Below are positions 33,559-42,285 of a stretch of DNA of 64,000 nucleotides, one piece after another. The notes below the pieces were generated by a model. That model was not told the origin of the DNA and ran no database searches. It worked only from the letters and a program-made list of their open reading frames with translations. The stretch covers positions 33,918 to 97,917 of the forward strand of contig JAJRRO010000111.1 in the NCBI GenBank assembly GCA_024279425.1, in the 5' to 3' direction. Made by a program: the position numbers and the translations under genes. Origin of the DNA: Bacteroidota bacterium. Lineage in GTDB: Bacteria > Bacteroidota > Bacteroidia > Flavobacteriales > Flavobacteriaceae. How positions within the stretch are numbered: position 1 is the first letter of the stretch; every line of letters starts with the position of its first letter.

Positions 33559-34623
33559 CTACTGATCTTTGTAGTAAGCAAACGCTTCAAGATATAAATC
33601 GTCTGGTATTTTCACATCAATGATCGGTTCTCCAATACCTTTCAATAACACAAAGTTTATATTCCCATAGGAGTTTTTCTTGTCGAACTTCAAAAGCGAT
33701 AAAATTGCATTAATGTCATCAGTGTCAAAACCTACTTTATCGTATCTGCTCAGAAAAGTAACCTTTATGTCGTCCAAAGCTTCTTTGGAAAGCCCTGTTG
33801 ATTTATGTGAAAGATAGGCTTCCAATACCATACCAACAGCAATGGCCTCACCGTGGAGCAAGGTCTCTTTGTTGGGGTTTTCCAAAAAGTACGACTCAAC
33901 GGCATGCCCTAAAGTATGACCGAAATTCAAGATTTTGCGAAGACTTTGTTCCGTTGGATCCTCAAGGACGACTGCATTCTTTATTAAAACGGATGTATAG
34001 ACAAATGCACCGATTGTATTGAAGTTGCTGATACCCTTCAGTGTTTCCCAATATTCCTGATCTTGTATTAATCCATGTTTCAGCATTTCAGCAAAACCGC
34101 TTTGTAGCTGCCTATCTTCCAATGTGTTTAAATAATGGGTGTCAATCAAAACCATTTCGGGTTGGTTAATGACTCCAATTTGGTTTTTTAAGGGACCTAG
34201 GTCCACACCTGTTTTACCCCCAACAGAGGCATCTACCATTGATAGAAGGGTAGTAGGTATGTTTATGAAACTTATTCCCCTTTTAAAGGTAGAGGCTACA
34301 AAGCCACCCAAATCGGTCAATACCCCACCCCCCAAATTAATCAATATACTTTTTCGGTCTGCATTCAAATCAGATAAGGCATTCCAAACATGGCTGCAAC
34401 TTTCGATATTCTTATGCACTTCCCCAGACCTTATCTCGATTAATTCATACGATATTTCAGCCAGTAAATGCTCATTTAAAATCGGTAGACACTTTGCTTT
34501 CGTATTTTCATCCACCAAAACAAATATTTTGGAATAGGAATTTGATGATAGGTGTTCATTTAAAGAAGTATATACCTTCTCGTTGAAATGAACGGCATAT
34601 GTAGATGTGGTAATTGATTCCAT
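33559..34623 (-). CDS. aroB: 3-dehydroquinate synthase
   Basis: The enzyme closes DAHP to 3-dehydroquinate, step two of the shikimate pathway, using NAD and a divalent metal. The 354-residue product (ATG at 34623, MESITTSTYAVHFN; an earlier Met is unlikely) contains NLGGGVLTDLGGFVAS, INIPTTLLSMVDASVGGKTG, FAEMLKHGLIQD with metal-binding Glu, and ILNFGHTLGHAVE with the two metal His residues (plus LLHGEAIAVGM). Length and motifs are complete. It diverges from the proline dehydrogenase gene. Confidence 0.96.
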   Translation of the reverse strand: MESITTSTYAVHFNEKVYTSLNEHLSSNSYSKIFVLVDENTKAKCLPILNEHLLAEISYELIEIRSGEVHKNIESCSHVWNALSDLNADRKSILINLGGGVLTDLGGFVASTFKRGISFINIPTTLLSMVDASVGGKTGVDLGPLKNQIGVINQPEMVLIDTHYLNTLEDRQLQSGFAEMLKHGLIQDQEYWETLKGISNFNTIGAFVYTSVLIKNAVVLEDPTEQSLRKILNFGHTLGHAVESYFLENPNKETLLHGEAIAVGMVLEAYLSHKSTGLSKEALDDIKVTFLSRYDKVGFDTDDINAILSLLKFDKKNSYGNINFVLLKGIGEPIIDVKIPDDLYLEAFAYYKDQ

Positions 34624-34689
34624 TTTTAAAATAAATCTGAAGCACAAAATAAACGTTATTTTTAATCAAAATAATACAAAATCTGTGTT

Positions 34690-34697
34690 TATATTTG
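34690..34697 (+). promoter_or_regulatory. -7 promoter box of the proline dehydrogenase gene
   Basis: TATATTTG is an exact match to the TAnnTTTG box and lies 13 bp before the ATG at 34711 and 22 bp before the alternative ATG at 34720. A T-rich stretch 20 bp upstream may act as the -33 region. Confidence 0.5.
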
Positions 34698-34710
34698 AAT
34701 CCGAAAAAAA

Positions 34711-35886
34711 ATGCTAAAAATGGAGCGTATTTTTGAGGATACTTCAACGGCATTCGCTTTAAAAACCGATTCTGAATTAGAGCGTGCCTATTTTCTGTTT
34801 AAAATGATTGCCAATGAACCGTTGGTGAGAATTGGTACTGCAATGACCAACTTTGCCATAAAGGCCCACCTTCCTGTCGACAGATTGATACGGGCGACCG
34901 TTTTTGACCATTTTTGCGGAGGGGTCAATGAGGCCGATTGTATGCCCGTTGTTGATAAAATGTGGGGCAAAAGTGTCTGTTCTGTGCTCGATTATTCGGT
35001 AGAAGGAAAGGATGATGAGGATCCCTTGGACCACGCCTTGGCAAAGACCTTGGAGATATTGGATTTTGTCAAACAGAAAGATGCTATTCCTTTTGCGGTA
35101 TTCAAACCCACCGGATATGGACGGCTCGCTTTATTTCAAAAATTTGGTGAGGGGAAAAAGCTTTCTGAAAAAGAGAAAAAAGAATGGAATAGGGTGGTAA
35201 ACCGTTTTGAGGCCACGTGTAAAAAAGCCCATGATTTGGATGTTCCCCTGCTCATTGATGCCGAAGAGAGTTGGATGCAGGATGCAGCCGACCAGCTAGT
35301 AGAGCGGATGATGCGTAAATACAACAAGGAAAAAGCCATTGTTTTTAACACCTTACAGATGTATCGTTGGGATAGAATGGACTATTTGAAAGACCTGTAT
35401 AAAAAAGCGAAAACCGATGGCTTTAAGATCGGGGTAAAAGCAGTACGGGGTGCCTACTTGGAAAAAGAAAACGTTCGTGCCGAGGAGCAAGGCTATAAAT
35501 CACCTATATGTCGTAACAAAAAAACCACAGATGATAATTTTGATGCCTGTATAAACTATGTCCTGGACCACTTGGATACCATTGCACTTTTTGCAGGAAC
35601 GCATAATGAGGAAAGTAGCTATCAATTAATGCAATTGTTGTCAGATAAGAAGATTGCCAATGATGATAGTAGAATCTGGTTTGGACAACTATATGGAATG
35701 AGCGACCATATATCATTCAATTTGGCGGCCAAGGGCTACAATGTTGCTAAATATTTACCATTTGGGCCCGTAAGAGATGTAATGCCATATTTAATACGGC
35801 GGGCAGAAGAAAACACTTCTGTTGCGGGACAGACCAGTCGCGAGCTTTCATTACTCAAAAAAGAACGAAAACGTCGAAAGATTTAA
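34711..35886 (+). CDS. proline dehydrogenase
   Basis: The 391-residue FAD enzyme oxidises proline to pyrroline-5-carboxylate. The barrel motifs are visible: IPFAVFKPTGYGRLAL, LLIDAEESWMQDAADQL, IVFNTLQMYRWDRMDYL, GVKAVRGAYLEKENVRAEE and the substrate-binding ending FGPVRDVMPYLIRRAEENTS. It has only the PRODH domain, without the P5C dehydrogenase half of long PutA proteins, as is usual in Bacteroidetes. It may start at 34711 (MLKMERIF) or 34720. A GA-rich repeat remnant follows. Confidence 0.93.
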   Translation: MLKMERIFEDTSTAFALKTDSELERAYFLFKMIANEPLVRIGTAMTNFAIKAHLPVDRLIRATVFDHFCGGVNEADCMPVVDKMWGKSVCSVLDYSVEGKDDEDPLDHALAKTLEILDFVKQKDAIPFAVFKPTGYGRLALFQKFGEGKKLSEKEKKEWNRVVNRFEATCKKAHDLDVPLLIDAEESWMQDAADQLVERMMRKYNKEKAIVFNTLQMYRWDRMDYLKDLYKKAKTDGFKIGVKAVRGAYLEKENVRAEEQGYKSPICRNKKTTDDNFDACINYVLDHLDTIALFAGTHNEESSYQLMQLLSDKKIANDDSRIWFGQLYGMSDHISFNLAAKGYNVAKYLPFGPVRDVMPYLIRRAEENTSVAGQTSRELSLLKKERKRRKI

Positions 35887-35890
35887 TTTT

Positions 35891-35929
35891 CAGAAGACGG
35901 AAGTGGGAAATCCGAAATCAGAAGTTGGG
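35891..35929. repeat. GA-rich simple-repeat remnant
   Basis: The stretch CAGAAGACGGAAGTGGGAAA followed by TCCGAAATCAGAAGTTGGG consists of permuted GAAGT/GAAAT units. It has the same style as the sequences that flank the two S23 genes in this window, but no S23 gene is next to it. It could be a leftover flank of a lost element; this is tentative. Confidence 0.4.
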
Positions 35930-35961
35930 GGCATATTCCTAAAAGAAAGGGCTTACCAAGG

Positions 35962-36345
35962 TTAATGGAGGACAACGCTTTCTATCTGCGCCTTTTGTTC
36001 ACAGTTTTTAACGGTCATTACAGCCAGTCTTTCATCAAACTCGGCATTGATAATGTACGTTCTGCATGGTGTGGATTTTGTATCACTGCTTTTAAAATCG
36101 ACATCTCCTTCCCTGAGGAAATAGGCAATTTTGGTAGAATCTAATTCCTGGTTTAGAATCAATTCTTCAACATCTTCGGAATAGGAAAGGGGTTTCGACC
36201 GAATATCTTTCAAAGTTCTACAATTAGGAAAGTAGCAAAATTCAACTCCGGTTATTTCGGATTTCTTCTTAAAAAAAATCGTTAAAAAAATGAGTCCAAT
36301 AGATAACCCGAAAAAAAAGAACCCCAAACGCTTTAAAAATGCCAT
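35962..36345 (-). CDS. DUF4258-like membrane-anchored protein
   Basis: A 127-residue protein with an N-terminal membrane helix (LGFFFFGLSIGLIFLTIFF, residues about 7-25) and a soluble part containing CYFPNCRTLKDIRSKPLSYS, AYFLREGDVDFKSSDTK, and CRTYIINAEFDERLAVMTVK ending near NCEQKAQI. Several Cys residues could form disulfides if the domain faces the periplasm. From memory it resembles DUF4258-type proteins found next to alanine dehydrogenase genes. It is the gene after ald on the same strand. Function unknown. Confidence 0.78.
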   Translation of the reverse strand: MAFLKRLGFFFFGLSIGLIFLTIFFKKKSEITGVEFCYFPNCRTLKDIRSKPLSYSEDVEELILNQELDSTKIAYFLREGDVDFKSSDTKSTPCRTYIINAEFDERLAVMTVKNCEQKAQIESVVLH

Positions 36346-36396
36346 AGAATCAATTCAATGCGCAAAAGTACTATAAAAGTTGGAAAGAATTCCCAA

Positions 36397-37596
36397 TTAA
36401 AAAATAAGGAAGTTAATATCGCTGTATTGAAGATCAAACCATTCCCCCACGGCCTTGCTCGTCAATATTCCATGGTAGATATAGAGACCATTGCGAAGCC
36501 CTTTGTCGAATCGAAGAGAGTTCTCTAATCCGCCATCCTCACCAAGTTTTAGGAGATAAGGCGTAAAAATATTGCTGATAGATATAGATGCGGTCTTTGG
36601 ATACCGCGAAGGTATGTTGGGAACGCCATAGTGTATAACCCCATATTTTTCAATCGTGGGCTTATTGTGATTGGTAACTTCACTGGTTTCAAAGCAGCCT
36701 CCCATATCAATACTTACATCAATGATGACCGCGCCTTTCTTCATATGCTCCACCATGGTACTTGACACCACAACTGGCGACCTATCCCTACCTCTGGCGG
36801 CACCAATGGCCACATCACATCGTTTTAATGATTTCAGTAAATTTTTGGGTTGAATGGTAGACGTATAAACCGTTTGTTTTAAGTTGGTCTGTATTTTTCG
36901 CAATTTGGTCAAGGAATTATCAAAGACCTTTACATTGGCCCCCAGGCCTATCGCTGACCTAGCTGCGAATTCGCCTACTGTCCCTGCACCGATAATCACA
37001 ACTTCCGTTGGCGGTACGCCGCTAATATTGCCGAACATAAGCCCATTGCCCTTATTGGTAGCGGCCATGAGCTCGGAGGCAATGAGCACCGATGATATGC
37101 CAGCAATCTCACTTAAAGAGCGCACTGCTGGATATTTCCCATCTTCATCCCTGATAAATTCAAAGGCGATGGCCGTAAGCCTTTTTTTGGCCATTTTCTC
37201 AAAATACTCTTTTCTTTGGGTCTTTATCTGTAAGGCTGAAATAACAGTGGTCTGTGGATTCAGCATTTCAATTTCAGAGAGGGTAGGGGGTTCTACTTTT
37301 AAGATTAATGGGCAGCCATAGACCTTTTTTACATCTTTGGTGATTTCACCTCCAGCATTGATATAATCCATATCCGAAAAATGGGCACCTTCGCCTGCGT
37401 CAGCTTCAATCAGTACGCGATGTCCGTGTGCAGTAATGGCATTGACAGCATCAGGGGTGAGGCAGATGCGTTTTTCTTGATATTGATTCTCTTTGGGAAT
37501 ACCGATAAAAAGTTCCCCTTTTTGTTTTAGAACCTCTAAGGTCTCTTCTTGGGGCAGTAGTTGTTGTTTGCTAAATGGTGAGCTGGGTTGATTCAT
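36397..37596 (-). CDS. ald: alanine dehydrogenase
   Basis: The 399-residue enzyme interconverts alanine with pyruvate and ammonia using NAD. It shows IGIPKENQYQEKRICLTPDA, RVLIEADAGEGAHFSDMDY, EVVIIGAGTVGEFAARSAIG (the NAD fold near 200), DVAIGAARGRDRSPVVVSS, VIIDVSIDMGGCFETSE and GVPNIPSRYPKTAS. These residues fit alanine dehydrogenase better than transhydrogenase alpha subunits, although the families are related. A second, weaker reading as an Ald/PNT-domain oxidoreductase is possible. It is the first of a two-gene unit with the DUF4258-like gene. Confidence 0.87.
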   Translation of the reverse strand: MNQPSSPFSKQQLLPQEETLEVLKQKGELFIGIPKENQYQEKRICLTPDAVNAITAHGHRVLIEADAGEGAHFSDMDYINAGGEITKDVKKVYGCPLILKVEPPTLSEIEMLNPQTTVISALQIKTQRKEYFEKMAKKRLTAIAFEFIRDEDGKYPAVRSLSEIAGISSVLIASELMAATNKGNGLMFGNISGVPPTEVVIIGAGTVGEFAARSAIGLGANVKVFDNSLTKLRKIQTNLKQTVYTSTIQPKNLLKSLKRCDVAIGAARGRDRSPVVVSSTMVEHMKKGAVIIDVSIDMGGCFETSEVTNHNKPTIEKYGVIHYGVPNIPSRYPKTASISISNIFTPYLLKLGEDGGLENSLRFDKGLRNGLYIYHGILTSKAVGEWFDLQYSDINFLIF

Positions 37597-37663
37597 ATAG
37601 ATTACATCTCGTTGCGTAAACTTCGGCTAAAAGTAAAATTACGATTTTAAAATGAAATCTTAA

Positions 37664-37790
37664 CTTCGAAGAGCATTCTTCGAAGCTCCGTTTCAGGCCT
37701 GACTGTGGGTAGACGAGGTTTCTGCAGGAATCGTCATTCATTCCTCCCTCCGATCATGGCTTGTCCTGAGTACAGTCGAAGGACTCAAGA
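37664..37790. repeat. repeat cluster in the ald upstream gap
   Basis: CTTCGAAGA (37664-37672) and TCTTCGAAG (37677-37685) form a 9-bp hairpin with a GCAT loop. Further on, TTGTCCTGAGTACAGTCGAA (37761-37780) followed by GGACT resembles a widespread flavobacterial intergenic repeat read from the other strand. The 226-bp gap 37597-37822 has no coding frame. Confidence 0.55.
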
Positions 37791-37822
37791 TAGACTCCAA
37801 CCGGAATCTGAATAATCGGCCC

Positions 37823-38518
37823 TTATGACTTAAGATGCAACCAACCTTTAAGATTGTGTTGAAAGCTTTTGAACATTCGCTCAATATTATCTGTGGAAAG
37901 TTTGGTGTTGATGTATTCGGAGATTGTAAGGTATTGGGTTGCATCTATCTGCTCTTGTTTTTCCTCAACAATTTCTTCCTTTTTTATAGCCTTTAATCGG
38001 GATTTAGCAGTCTTGTTTTTGAGTGTATTCAATTCGGCATCCATGGCCTCCAAATCAATTCCATGAACATGCTTATCGTACAATTTGATACGAATAAGAT
38101 AAACAAAAGGAACTACGATCATACAAACTGGGAGTAACCACCATATATTTTCGGTATCAATTATGCTGTCTTCAGAATAAATTAATTCAAACAATTGAAA
38201 AGCATAAGCGGCTATAGGAATTATAATAATATGGTACCACCAATTTTTTGAAGTAAAAAACCAGAATATAAATAATAATAGGGGGACCATTTTTTGAGTA
38301 TAGAACCAAATATTTGTAGAAACACTATCAAATCCATTGGTTCCAATAGTAAACACTCCCAAAATTGAAATAGAATCATGAGCGGCTTCATTATTTGGTC
38401 CTGGGAAGTAGTCATAGACTTTCAGGTACAAAGGGGTTAATGCAATCAATAATAGTATTATTGATTCGATATAAAACTTTTTTTTGATTTTCTTTTTGTC
38501 TGGATCTATCTGCATCAT
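37823..38518 (-). CDS. multi-pass membrane protein of unknown function
   Basis: The 231-residue protein (ATG at 38518 or 38515) begins with a basic segment (DPDKKKIKKKFYIESIILLL), then four hydrophobic helices (about 16-32, 67-88, 95-112, 125-142). A charged C-terminal cytoplasmic region with a likely coiled coil (AMDAELNTLKNKTAKSRLKA, then IKKEEIVEEKQEQID) follows. No family is recognised. It appears to be a single gene, with a hairpin upstream at 38550-38574. Confidence 0.72.
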   Translation of the reverse strand: MMQIDPDKKKIKKKFYIESIILLLIALTPLYLKVYDYFPGPNNEAAHDSISILGVFTIGTNGFDSVSTNIWFYTQKMVPLLLFIFWFFTSKNWWYHIIIIPIAAYAFQLFELIYSEDSIIDTENIWWLLPVCMIVVPFVYLIRIKLYDKHVHGIDLEAMDAELNTLKNKTAKSRLKAIKKEEIVEEKQEQIDATQYLTISEYINTKLSTDNIERMFKSFQHNLKGWLHLKS

Positions 38519-38549
38519 TCAAACTGACGTTAATAGCTCCTAAAACAAA

Positions 38550-38574
38550 AAAAGAGCAAAATTATTGCTCTTTT
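38550..38574. terminator. hairpin terminator between two minus-strand genes
   Basis: AAAAGAGCAA and TTGCTCTTTT are perfect inverse copies around AATTA, flanked by A/T runs on both sides. On the minus strand it ends transcription from the small lipoprotein gene that stops at 38600. Confidence 0.75.
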
Positions 38575-38599
38575 AAGTTTTTAATCGATAAAATGTGTG

Positions 38600-38737
38600 T
38601 TATTTAAGCTTAACCGATTTTTTATCAATTCCTTGTTCATACAACTGATCCTCGTCAGCAGTATTGTTTGGCTCACAAGAAACAGCCATTAACGTTACGC
38701 AAGCCAAGATGCCAAATATTAGTCTTTTCATTTTCAT
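38600..38737 (-). CDS. very small lipoprotein
   Basis: The 45-residue product from ATG at 38737 (an ATG at 38731 is also possible) is MKMKRLIFGILACVTLMAVS followed by a lipobox Cys, CEPNNTADEDQLYEQGIDKK and SVKLK. A longer frame upstream of the signal is not convincing. It is a short acidic lipoprotein, of a type seen in other flavobacteria, from memory. Function unknown. It has its own terminator at 38550-38574. Confidence 0.7.
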   Translation of the reverse strand: MKMKRLIFGILACVTLMAVSCEPNNTADEDQLYEQGIDKKSVKLK

Positions 38738-38926
38738 TCTGATAGGTTTTAGTTCTAAAATTGGACAATTAATTACCGCTAATGTAGGAAAAAAAAGCAT
38801 ACGTCGATGCATTTCATCGGAAAAATCGAACATTTAAACTCAAAAAAGATACATTTCATCGATTATTTTGTCCGTTTATCGAATGAGGGACAATAAAAAA
38901 TTGGGTGATTTCGTTTGGCCTTCCCG

Positions 38927-39346
38927 CTAGGAGTTAGAAGGAAAAGACAATTTTCGAGTTTCGGAATCCAATACTTCTATTGTAATCTTTATCGCATCAT
39001 AAGGCAAAATACTCGATATTTTTTCAGGCCATTCCATAAATAGCCATACATCAGAATTAAAATAGTCTTCTACACCTAAATCAAAGGCTTCGCTCTCATT
39101 ATTCAGTCGATAAAAATCAAAATGATAGGCTAACAGCTCGTCATTGTTGGTATGATACTCATTGACAATACCGAAAGTGGGACTATTCGCACCTCCGCCC
39201 CCTCCTAATTGTTTCACCAAAGCCTTGATCAAGGTCGTTTTTCCCGCCCCCATTGGACCGTAAAAACACAAAACCTTAGATGTCACTTGTTCTACCAATT
39301 TAAGGGCAACTTCATTAATTTGGCTTTCCGAATACGTAATCTGCAT
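38927..39346 (-). CDS. tsaE: tRNA threonylcarbamoyladenosine biosynthesis ATPase TsaE
   Basis: The 139-residue P-loop ATPase has Walker A FYGPMGAGKTTLIKALVKQL (about 29-48), SPTFGIVNEYHTNNDELLAY, HFDFYRLNNESEAFDLGVED and WLFMEWPEKISSILP. TsaE drives the TsaB-TsaD complex that adds the t6A modification at position 37 of ANN-decoding tRNAs. A poly-Gly stretch (GGGGG near 50) is slightly unusual. It lies 14 bp after porX on the same strand. Confidence 0.93.
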   Translation of the reverse strand: MQITYSESQINEVALKLVEQVTSKVLCFYGPMGAGKTTLIKALVKQLGGGGGANSPTFGIVNEYHTNNDELLAYHFDFYRLNNESEAFDLGVEDYFNSDVWLFMEWPEKISSILPYDAIKITIEVLDSETRKLSFPSNS

Positions 39347-39360
39347 TTTCTTGAAAAAAT

Positions 39361-40905
39361 TTATTTAGGATCAAGAACAACAAAAGGAATAATCATTTCT
39401 TCCAATGAAACTCCGCCGTGCTGATAAGTATTCCTGTAATAACTTACATAGTGGTTGTAATTATTGGGATATGCGAAAAACAAGTCGTTTTTGGCAAAAA
39501 TAAAGGAACTGCTCATATTAATGCTAGGCAGGTGAATTTGTGCCGGGTTCCGGGCCTCAAACACATCTTTTTGCTCATAACTTAAACTACGACCCGTTTT
39601 ATACCTAAGGTTAAGACTTGTTTCCTTGTCACCGATTACCTTCGAAGGTTGTTTTACATTTATAGTGCCATGATCTGTCGTGATAATCAATTTTAATCCC
39701 ATGTTTTGTGCCTGTTGTATAATTTCAAGCAGTGGCGAATTTTTAAACCAACTTTGGGTGAGGGATCTATAGGCTTTGTCGTTGGAGGCCAATTCTTTTA
39801 TCACCTCCATCTCGGTCTTGGAATGGGAAAGCATGTCCACAAAATTGTATACGATTACGGTAAGGTCATTATCTTTCTGCGATTTGAAGTTCTGGGAGAG
39901 GTATTTACCTTGTTTTAAACTGCTTATTTTATGATACTCCCATTTAAGGTCCAATCCCAGTCTTTTCAGCTGTTCTCTCAAAAATTTATCCTCGAATAGG
40001 TTCTTGCCACCTTCGTCGGTGTCATTTTTCCACCAATTGGGATATTTTTTTTCCATATCCATGGGCATCAGTCCTGAAAAAATGGCATTCCTGGCGTATT
40101 GTGTTGCCGTGGGTAGAATACTGAAATAGGAATTTTCCTTTGTTTTTTTATAAAATACACTTACCGATTTTTCAAAGGCAAGCCATTGATCATATCGCAA
40201 ATTGTCTATGACTACCAGAAGGGTAGGAGTTTGCTTAAGTTCTGGTTTTACCCATTCCTTAAAAAGGGTATGGGATAAAACAGGCCCGTCATGTCCACAA
40301 AACCAATCTTCATAATTTTTTTCGATAAATTTGCCAAATTGGTTATTCGCCTCAATCTTTTGGGATTCTAAAATCTCAAACATACTACGGTCTTCAATAT
40401 CCTCGAGTCTAAGTTCCCAATAAATCAATTTTTTGTATAAATCTATCCACTCCTGATACGAATTGACCATGGACAAGTCCATGGCAATTTTCCTGAATTC
40501 TTGCTGATAATTGGCAGTGGTTCTCTCGGAAACCAATCGCGAATGGTCGAGGTTCTTTTTAAGGGACAGTAATATCTGGTTGGGATTTACCGGCTTAATA
40601 AGATAGTCAGCTATTTTTGAGCCAATGGCCTCTTCCATTATCAGCTCTTCCTCACTCTTTGTGATCATCACCACGGGAATGGAAGAATCAATGATTTTGA
40701 TTTCATTTAAGGTTTCCAATCCCGAAATACCGGGCATATTTTCATCTAGGAATATTATATCTACTGGCGTTTTGCCGATCTCTTCAAGCGCTTCTTGCCC
40801 ACTTTTACAGGTAACGACCTCATAATCCTTTCCTTCTAAAAAAAGAATGTGGGGTTTTAGCAAATCGATTTCGTCATCGACCCATAGGATTGTTATTTTG
40901 TTCAT
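39361..40905 (-). CDS. porX: PorX: response regulator with PglZ/alkaline phosphatase-like domain
   Basis: The 514-residue protein starts with a receiver domain (about 4-120): acidic pocket WVDDEIDLL, phosphorylation Asp54 in IIFLDENMPGISG, and YLIKPVNPNQI with the conserved Lys. A linker (about 120-210) follows, then a PglZ-type phosphatase domain (TLLVVIDNLRYDQWLAFEKS, LIITTDHGTINVKQPSK, and the C-terminal HGGVSLEEMIIPFV). This is the architecture of PorX, which with PorY controls type IX secretion and gliding/surface protein export in Bacteroidetes. It is immediately upstream of tsaE. The family call is firm. Confidence 0.93.
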   Translation of the reverse strand: MNKITILWVDDEIDLLKPHILFLEGKDYEVVTCKSGQEALEEIGKTPVDIIFLDENMPGISGLETLNEIKIIDSSIPVVMITKSEEELIMEEAIGSKIADYLIKPVNPNQILLSLKKNLDHSRLVSERTTANYQQEFRKIAMDLSMVNSYQEWIDLYKKLIYWELRLEDIEDRSMFEILESQKIEANNQFGKFIEKNYEDWFCGHDGPVLSHTLFKEWVKPELKQTPTLLVVIDNLRYDQWLAFEKSVSVFYKKTKENSYFSILPTATQYARNAIFSGLMPMDMEKKYPNWWKNDTDEGGKNLFEDKFLREQLKRLGLDLKWEYHKISSLKQGKYLSQNFKSQKDNDLTVIVYNFVDMLSHSKTEMEVIKELASNDKAYRSLTQSWFKNSPLLEIIQQAQNMGLKLIITTDHGTINVKQPSKVIGDKETSLNLRYKTGRSLSYEQKDVFEARNPAQIHLPSINMSSSFIFAKNDLFFAYPNNYNHYVSYYRNTYQHGGVSLEEMIIPFVVLDPK

Positions 40906-41032
40906 TGTAGTGAAACTGTATTTAATAAAGTCTGCAAGACGCGTATGAAATACGAAGCTGGACTAACCCCGCTGTGTGGCGAGGTCTCGTTTCAATTGCA
41001 TAACTTTGATTTTTATTTTTAAAAAGGCCATT

Positions 41033-42262
41033 TTGATAAAATCAAACAAGCTTAAGATTTTCAATGATCCAATTTACGGATTTATTAGAATTCCCAGTAC
41101 CCTAATTTTTAACCTAATTGCCGATCCTTATTTTCAGCGTTTGCGTAGAATTTCCCAAATGGGATTATCCTATTTGGTATACCCTGGTGCCCATCATACG
41201 CGGTTTCACCATGCGTTAGGTAGCATGCATTTAATGCAACAGGCCATACAAGTGCTTCGTTTTAAGGAGGTTGAAATCACCAAAGAGGAAGAGGAAGGCC
41301 TTTTGATAGCCATTCTTTTGCATGATATAGGCCACGGTCCTTTTTCCCATGCCATGGAAAATAGTATCGTTGAGGATGTTTCCCACGAGCATATTTCGTT
41401 GCTTTTCATGCAAGAGCTCAATACCAGGTTTAACGGAAGTTTAACGCTTGCCATTGAAATCTTTCAAGGTAAATGCCCGAAAAAGTTTTTAAATCAGTTG
41501 GTTTCGAGTCAATTGGATATGGATCGGTTAGACTATCTCAAAAGGGACAGTTTTTATACGGGAGTAGCTGAAGGCGGAATTAATGCAGATCGTTTGATTA
41601 CCATGCTCAATGTAGTTGACAATGAGTTAGTGGTTGAGGAAAAAGGTATTTATTCGGTTGAAAAGTTCTTAATGGCAAGACGTTTTATGTATTGGCAGGT
41701 GTACTTGCATAAGACAGGACTTGTTGCAGAGCAGCTATTGATTCGAATATTAAAACGCGCGAAAGAGCTTTTAGGCAAAGGAGAGGTTCTACCATGTAGT
41801 GCCAATCTTTTGTTTTTTATGAAAAACAGAATCAGCAAGATAGATTTTACTCCTGCTATCTTGGATACGTTCTCGAAACTCGATGACATAGATATTTTAG
41901 CTGCGATCAAAAATTGGCAAGATCATGATGATTTTGTGCTTTCCCACTTATGTCAGATGATAATTAACCGAAAGCTTCTAACCATCAAGTTGAAAAACAA
42001 GCCTATTGCAACCAAAAAAGTTGACAAGTTTATTGAAAATTATAAAATGCTACAAGGGCTTACCAAAGAAGAAACAGCGTATTTCGTATTTTCGGGAAAA
42101 ATTGAGAATAGAGCCTATAACCATGAAAAACAGAACATTAATATTCTCAAAAAGAATGGTCGATTACAGGATGTGGCAAAGGCTTCTGACCAACTAAACT
42201 TAAAGGCACTTTCCAAAAAAGTAACCAAATATTATATCTGTTACCCCAAAGATTCTGTTTAA
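41033..42262 (+). CDS. HD-domain phosphohydrolase
   Basis: The protein starts best at TTG 41033 (MIKSNKLKIFNDPIYGFIRI, about 409 residues). The GTG at 40976 would add 19 unconserved residues. HD motifs are HHTRFHHALGSMHLMQQAIQ, LLIAILLHDIGHGPFSHAME (His-Asp metal pair) and LDMDRLDYLKRDSFYTG (third Asp ligand). It resembles the dGTP triphosphohydrolase-like (YdhJ/SAMHD1-like) branch, which cleaves nucleotides, but the substrate is not shown. It is divergent from porX and is followed at once by lpxD. Confidence 0.87.
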   Translation: MIKSNKLKIFNDPIYGFIRIPSTLIFNLIADPYFQRLRRISQMGLSYLVYPGAHHTRFHHALGSMHLMQQAIQVLRFKEVEITKEEEEGLLIAILLHDIGHGPFSHAMENSIVEDVSHEHISLLFMQELNTRFNGSLTLAIEIFQGKCPKKFLNQLVSSQLDMDRLDYLKRDSFYTGVAEGGINADRLITMLNVVDNELVVEEKGIYSVEKFLMARRFMYWQVYLHKTGLVAEQLLIRILKRAKELLGKGEVLPCSANLLFFMKNRISKIDFTPAILDTFSKLDDIDILAAIKNWQDHDDFVLSHLCQMIINRKLLTIKLKNKPIATKKVDKFIENYKMLQGLTKEETAYFVFSGKIENRAYNHEKQNINILKKNGRLQDVAKASDQLNLKALSKKVTKYYICYPKDSV

Positions 42263-42272
42263 CAATTTTTCT

Positions 42273-42280
42273 TACTTTTG
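42273..42280 (+). promoter_or_regulatory. -7 promoter box of lpxD
   Basis: TACTTTTG matches TAnnTTTG exactly and ends only 5 nt before the lpxD ATG (42286), so the transcript probably begins at or within a few bases of the start codon (leaderless or nearly so). A clear -33 TTG is not visible. Confidence 0.5.
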
Positions 42281-42285
42281 TGCCC

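Noticed and set aside
40976..41032. GTG start for the HD-domain gene
   Set aside because: The 19 added residues are not part of the domain; TTG at 41033 gives the usual MIKSNKLKIFNDPIYG start.
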